Origin: Pseudanabaena sp. Salubria-1
GTDB taxonomy: Bacteria > Cyanobacteriota > Cyanobacteriia > Pseudanabaenales > Pseudanabaenaceae
DNA length: 64,000 nucleotides
Assembly: GCA_023336205.1 (NCBI GenBank)
Contig: JALQCR010000011.1
Span: 62,001-126,000, forward strand
Reading direction: 5' to 3'
In this document: piece after piece, positions 63,240-64,000 of the stretch
Layout: every line of letters begins with the position of its first letter
Numbering within the stretch: position 1 is the stretch's first letter
Notes under the pieces: model-generated
What the model saw: the letters and a program-made list of their open reading frames with translations, nothing else
Database searches by the model: none
Told to the model about the DNA's origin: nothing
Position numbers and translations under genes: made by a program

Positions 63240-64000
63240 ATGAGTAGTATGTGACTGAGCAAGGCAAGAAGAAATAGCGAACTTGAAAGAAGAAAAATCA
63301 GGGTAATAAACTGAGTAGAGACACTTTTTTTTCACAAATTTCCATAGACGTTCAATTAAATTTAGATTTGGGGAATAAGTGGTCAAATAAAGAAGTTCGA
63401 TGTTTAATGACTGAGCTAAATCAAAAACTAAAGCACACTTTTGGTAACGAGCATTATCCAAGACAAGAGAAATTGGGATAGTCAAGCCCAAAGCCGCAAT
63501 TTTGTGGAGTAATTCACAAACACTTTGAGCGTTGATATATGAATCATTAGTCACAGTAATTAACTCATGGGTAACCGCATTAAGCGCACCAAGGACATTA
63601 AAACGCTGTCTTCCCGCTCCAGATTTGACAAACAAGCGTTCAAAACACCACAAAAAGCCTAGATAAGCACCGAGGACAAAATGGGCGGCATCGACAAAAA
63701 AAACGGCTCGTTCACCAGTCTTTGCTTCCTCAAGACGTGGTTCTAGTTTTTTTTAAGAAATTCCTCCTGTGCTTCTGGGTCTGCTTTAGCAGGTATTAGT
63801 CCTACTCGACGACAACGCATTCCCTTTGATTTCAGGAAATGGCGCACTTGTTCCCGACTTCGAACAATTCCCGTCAACTCAGCTATTGTTGCTGTGGCAT
63901 GAGCTAGTGTTTTGGGTGGATGGTTTCGAAAGTATGTCTCTAAACTTTCCTGATGCTGTTTTAGTTCACTCTGGGGGCGATTAAAAGTCAGTTCTTTGAG
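63240..64000 (-). mobile_element. IS630-family element, cut by the right window edge
   Basis: The minus strand encodes an IS630-type transposase in two frames. The upstream frame (open from 64000 to a TAG at 63743-63745) holds the helix-turn-helix region TLAHATATIAELTGIVRSREQVRHFLKSKGMRCRR. The downstream frame, -1 relative to it, holds the DDE core: VFFVDAAHFV, ISLVLDNARYQKCA, YLTTYSPNLNLIERLWKFVKKKCL. They overlap at an A8 run (T8 at 63747-63754). No in-frame stop occurs inside the element; the reading frame runs antisense into fabH to 63162. The exact end cannot be fixed because the other terminus is outside the window. Confidence -1.

Noticed and set aside
1..64000. Search by eye for tRNA, rRNA, tmRNA, 6S RNA, Yfr1-type RNA or riboswitch motifs
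   Set aside because: I found no convincing tRNA T-loop and acceptor pairing, no rRNA stretch and no riboswitch consensus. A covariance-model scan would be decisive.

Overview
The window is chromosomal DNA of a filamentous or unicellular cyanobacterium, most probably Pseudanabaena or a close relative. The evidence is three photosystem I genes (psaL, psaI, psaK), the very frequent HIP1 octamer GCGATCGC, NtcA-type promoters, short-form hisG, a plsX-fabH pair, and many cyanobacterial families (Uma2, DUF29, CHAT, NACHT, lumenal pentapeptide protein). I see no rRNA, tRNA, CRISPR array or prophage.

Layout. 1-3374: a giant CBS/PAS/GAF histidine kinase broken by two in-frame stops, followed by a 220-bp MITE. 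3822-9745: a minus-strand Nit1C-type nitrilase cluster (AIR-synthase-like, GNAT, radical SAM, nitrilase, Sll0783-like protein, flavoprotein) driven by two NtcA-class promoters of identical geometry. 10238-15716: small disordered protein, metal ABC permease plus membrane partner, TPR-CHAT protease, V8-like serine protease. 16039-21502: frameshifted NACHT NTPase, Uma2 protein, hisG, coiled-coil protein, TPR protein. 21688-25206: two IS elements with clear target duplications, one of them inside a DUF29 gene. 25359-32697: glyoxalase-like, SOUL, rsmB, mraY (with a tandemly copied 3' end), pentapeptide protein, psaI, psaL, nth. 32874-42057: a conflict-like island with CHAT-ATPase, two Uma2 proteins, an ATPase fused to 14 near-identical WD40 repeats, toxin-antitoxin genes (one broken) and a Trypco1-like protein. 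42139-47576: uvrA carrying an in-frame dispersed repeat, a toxin-antitoxin pair, and an ABC exporter. 47645-57763: a methyltransferase gene split by an IS, two nearly identical IS1-family copies (one splitting a patatin gene), a desaturase, a transglutaminase, psaK and a nitroreductase. 57867-64000: solute-binding lipoprotein with a Ser/Pro insert, Uma2, prohibitin-like protein, plsX, fabH, and an IS630-type element cut by the window edge.

Two themes dominate. First, recent gene disruption: at least seven genes are broken by single stops, one-base frameshifts or IS insertions whose removal restores the reading frame exactly. Second, dense repeat structure: about twenty long near-perfect palindromes (arms 15-27 bp, mostly unrelated in sequence) sit at gene ends and often include the stop codon, alongside several hairpin MITE families. 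The most promising candidate for an undescribed system is the 32.9-42.1 kb island, which pairs a caspase-like CHAT-ATPase with Uma2 nuclease-fold proteins and an ATPase-WD40 sensor whose repeats vary at only a few codons.
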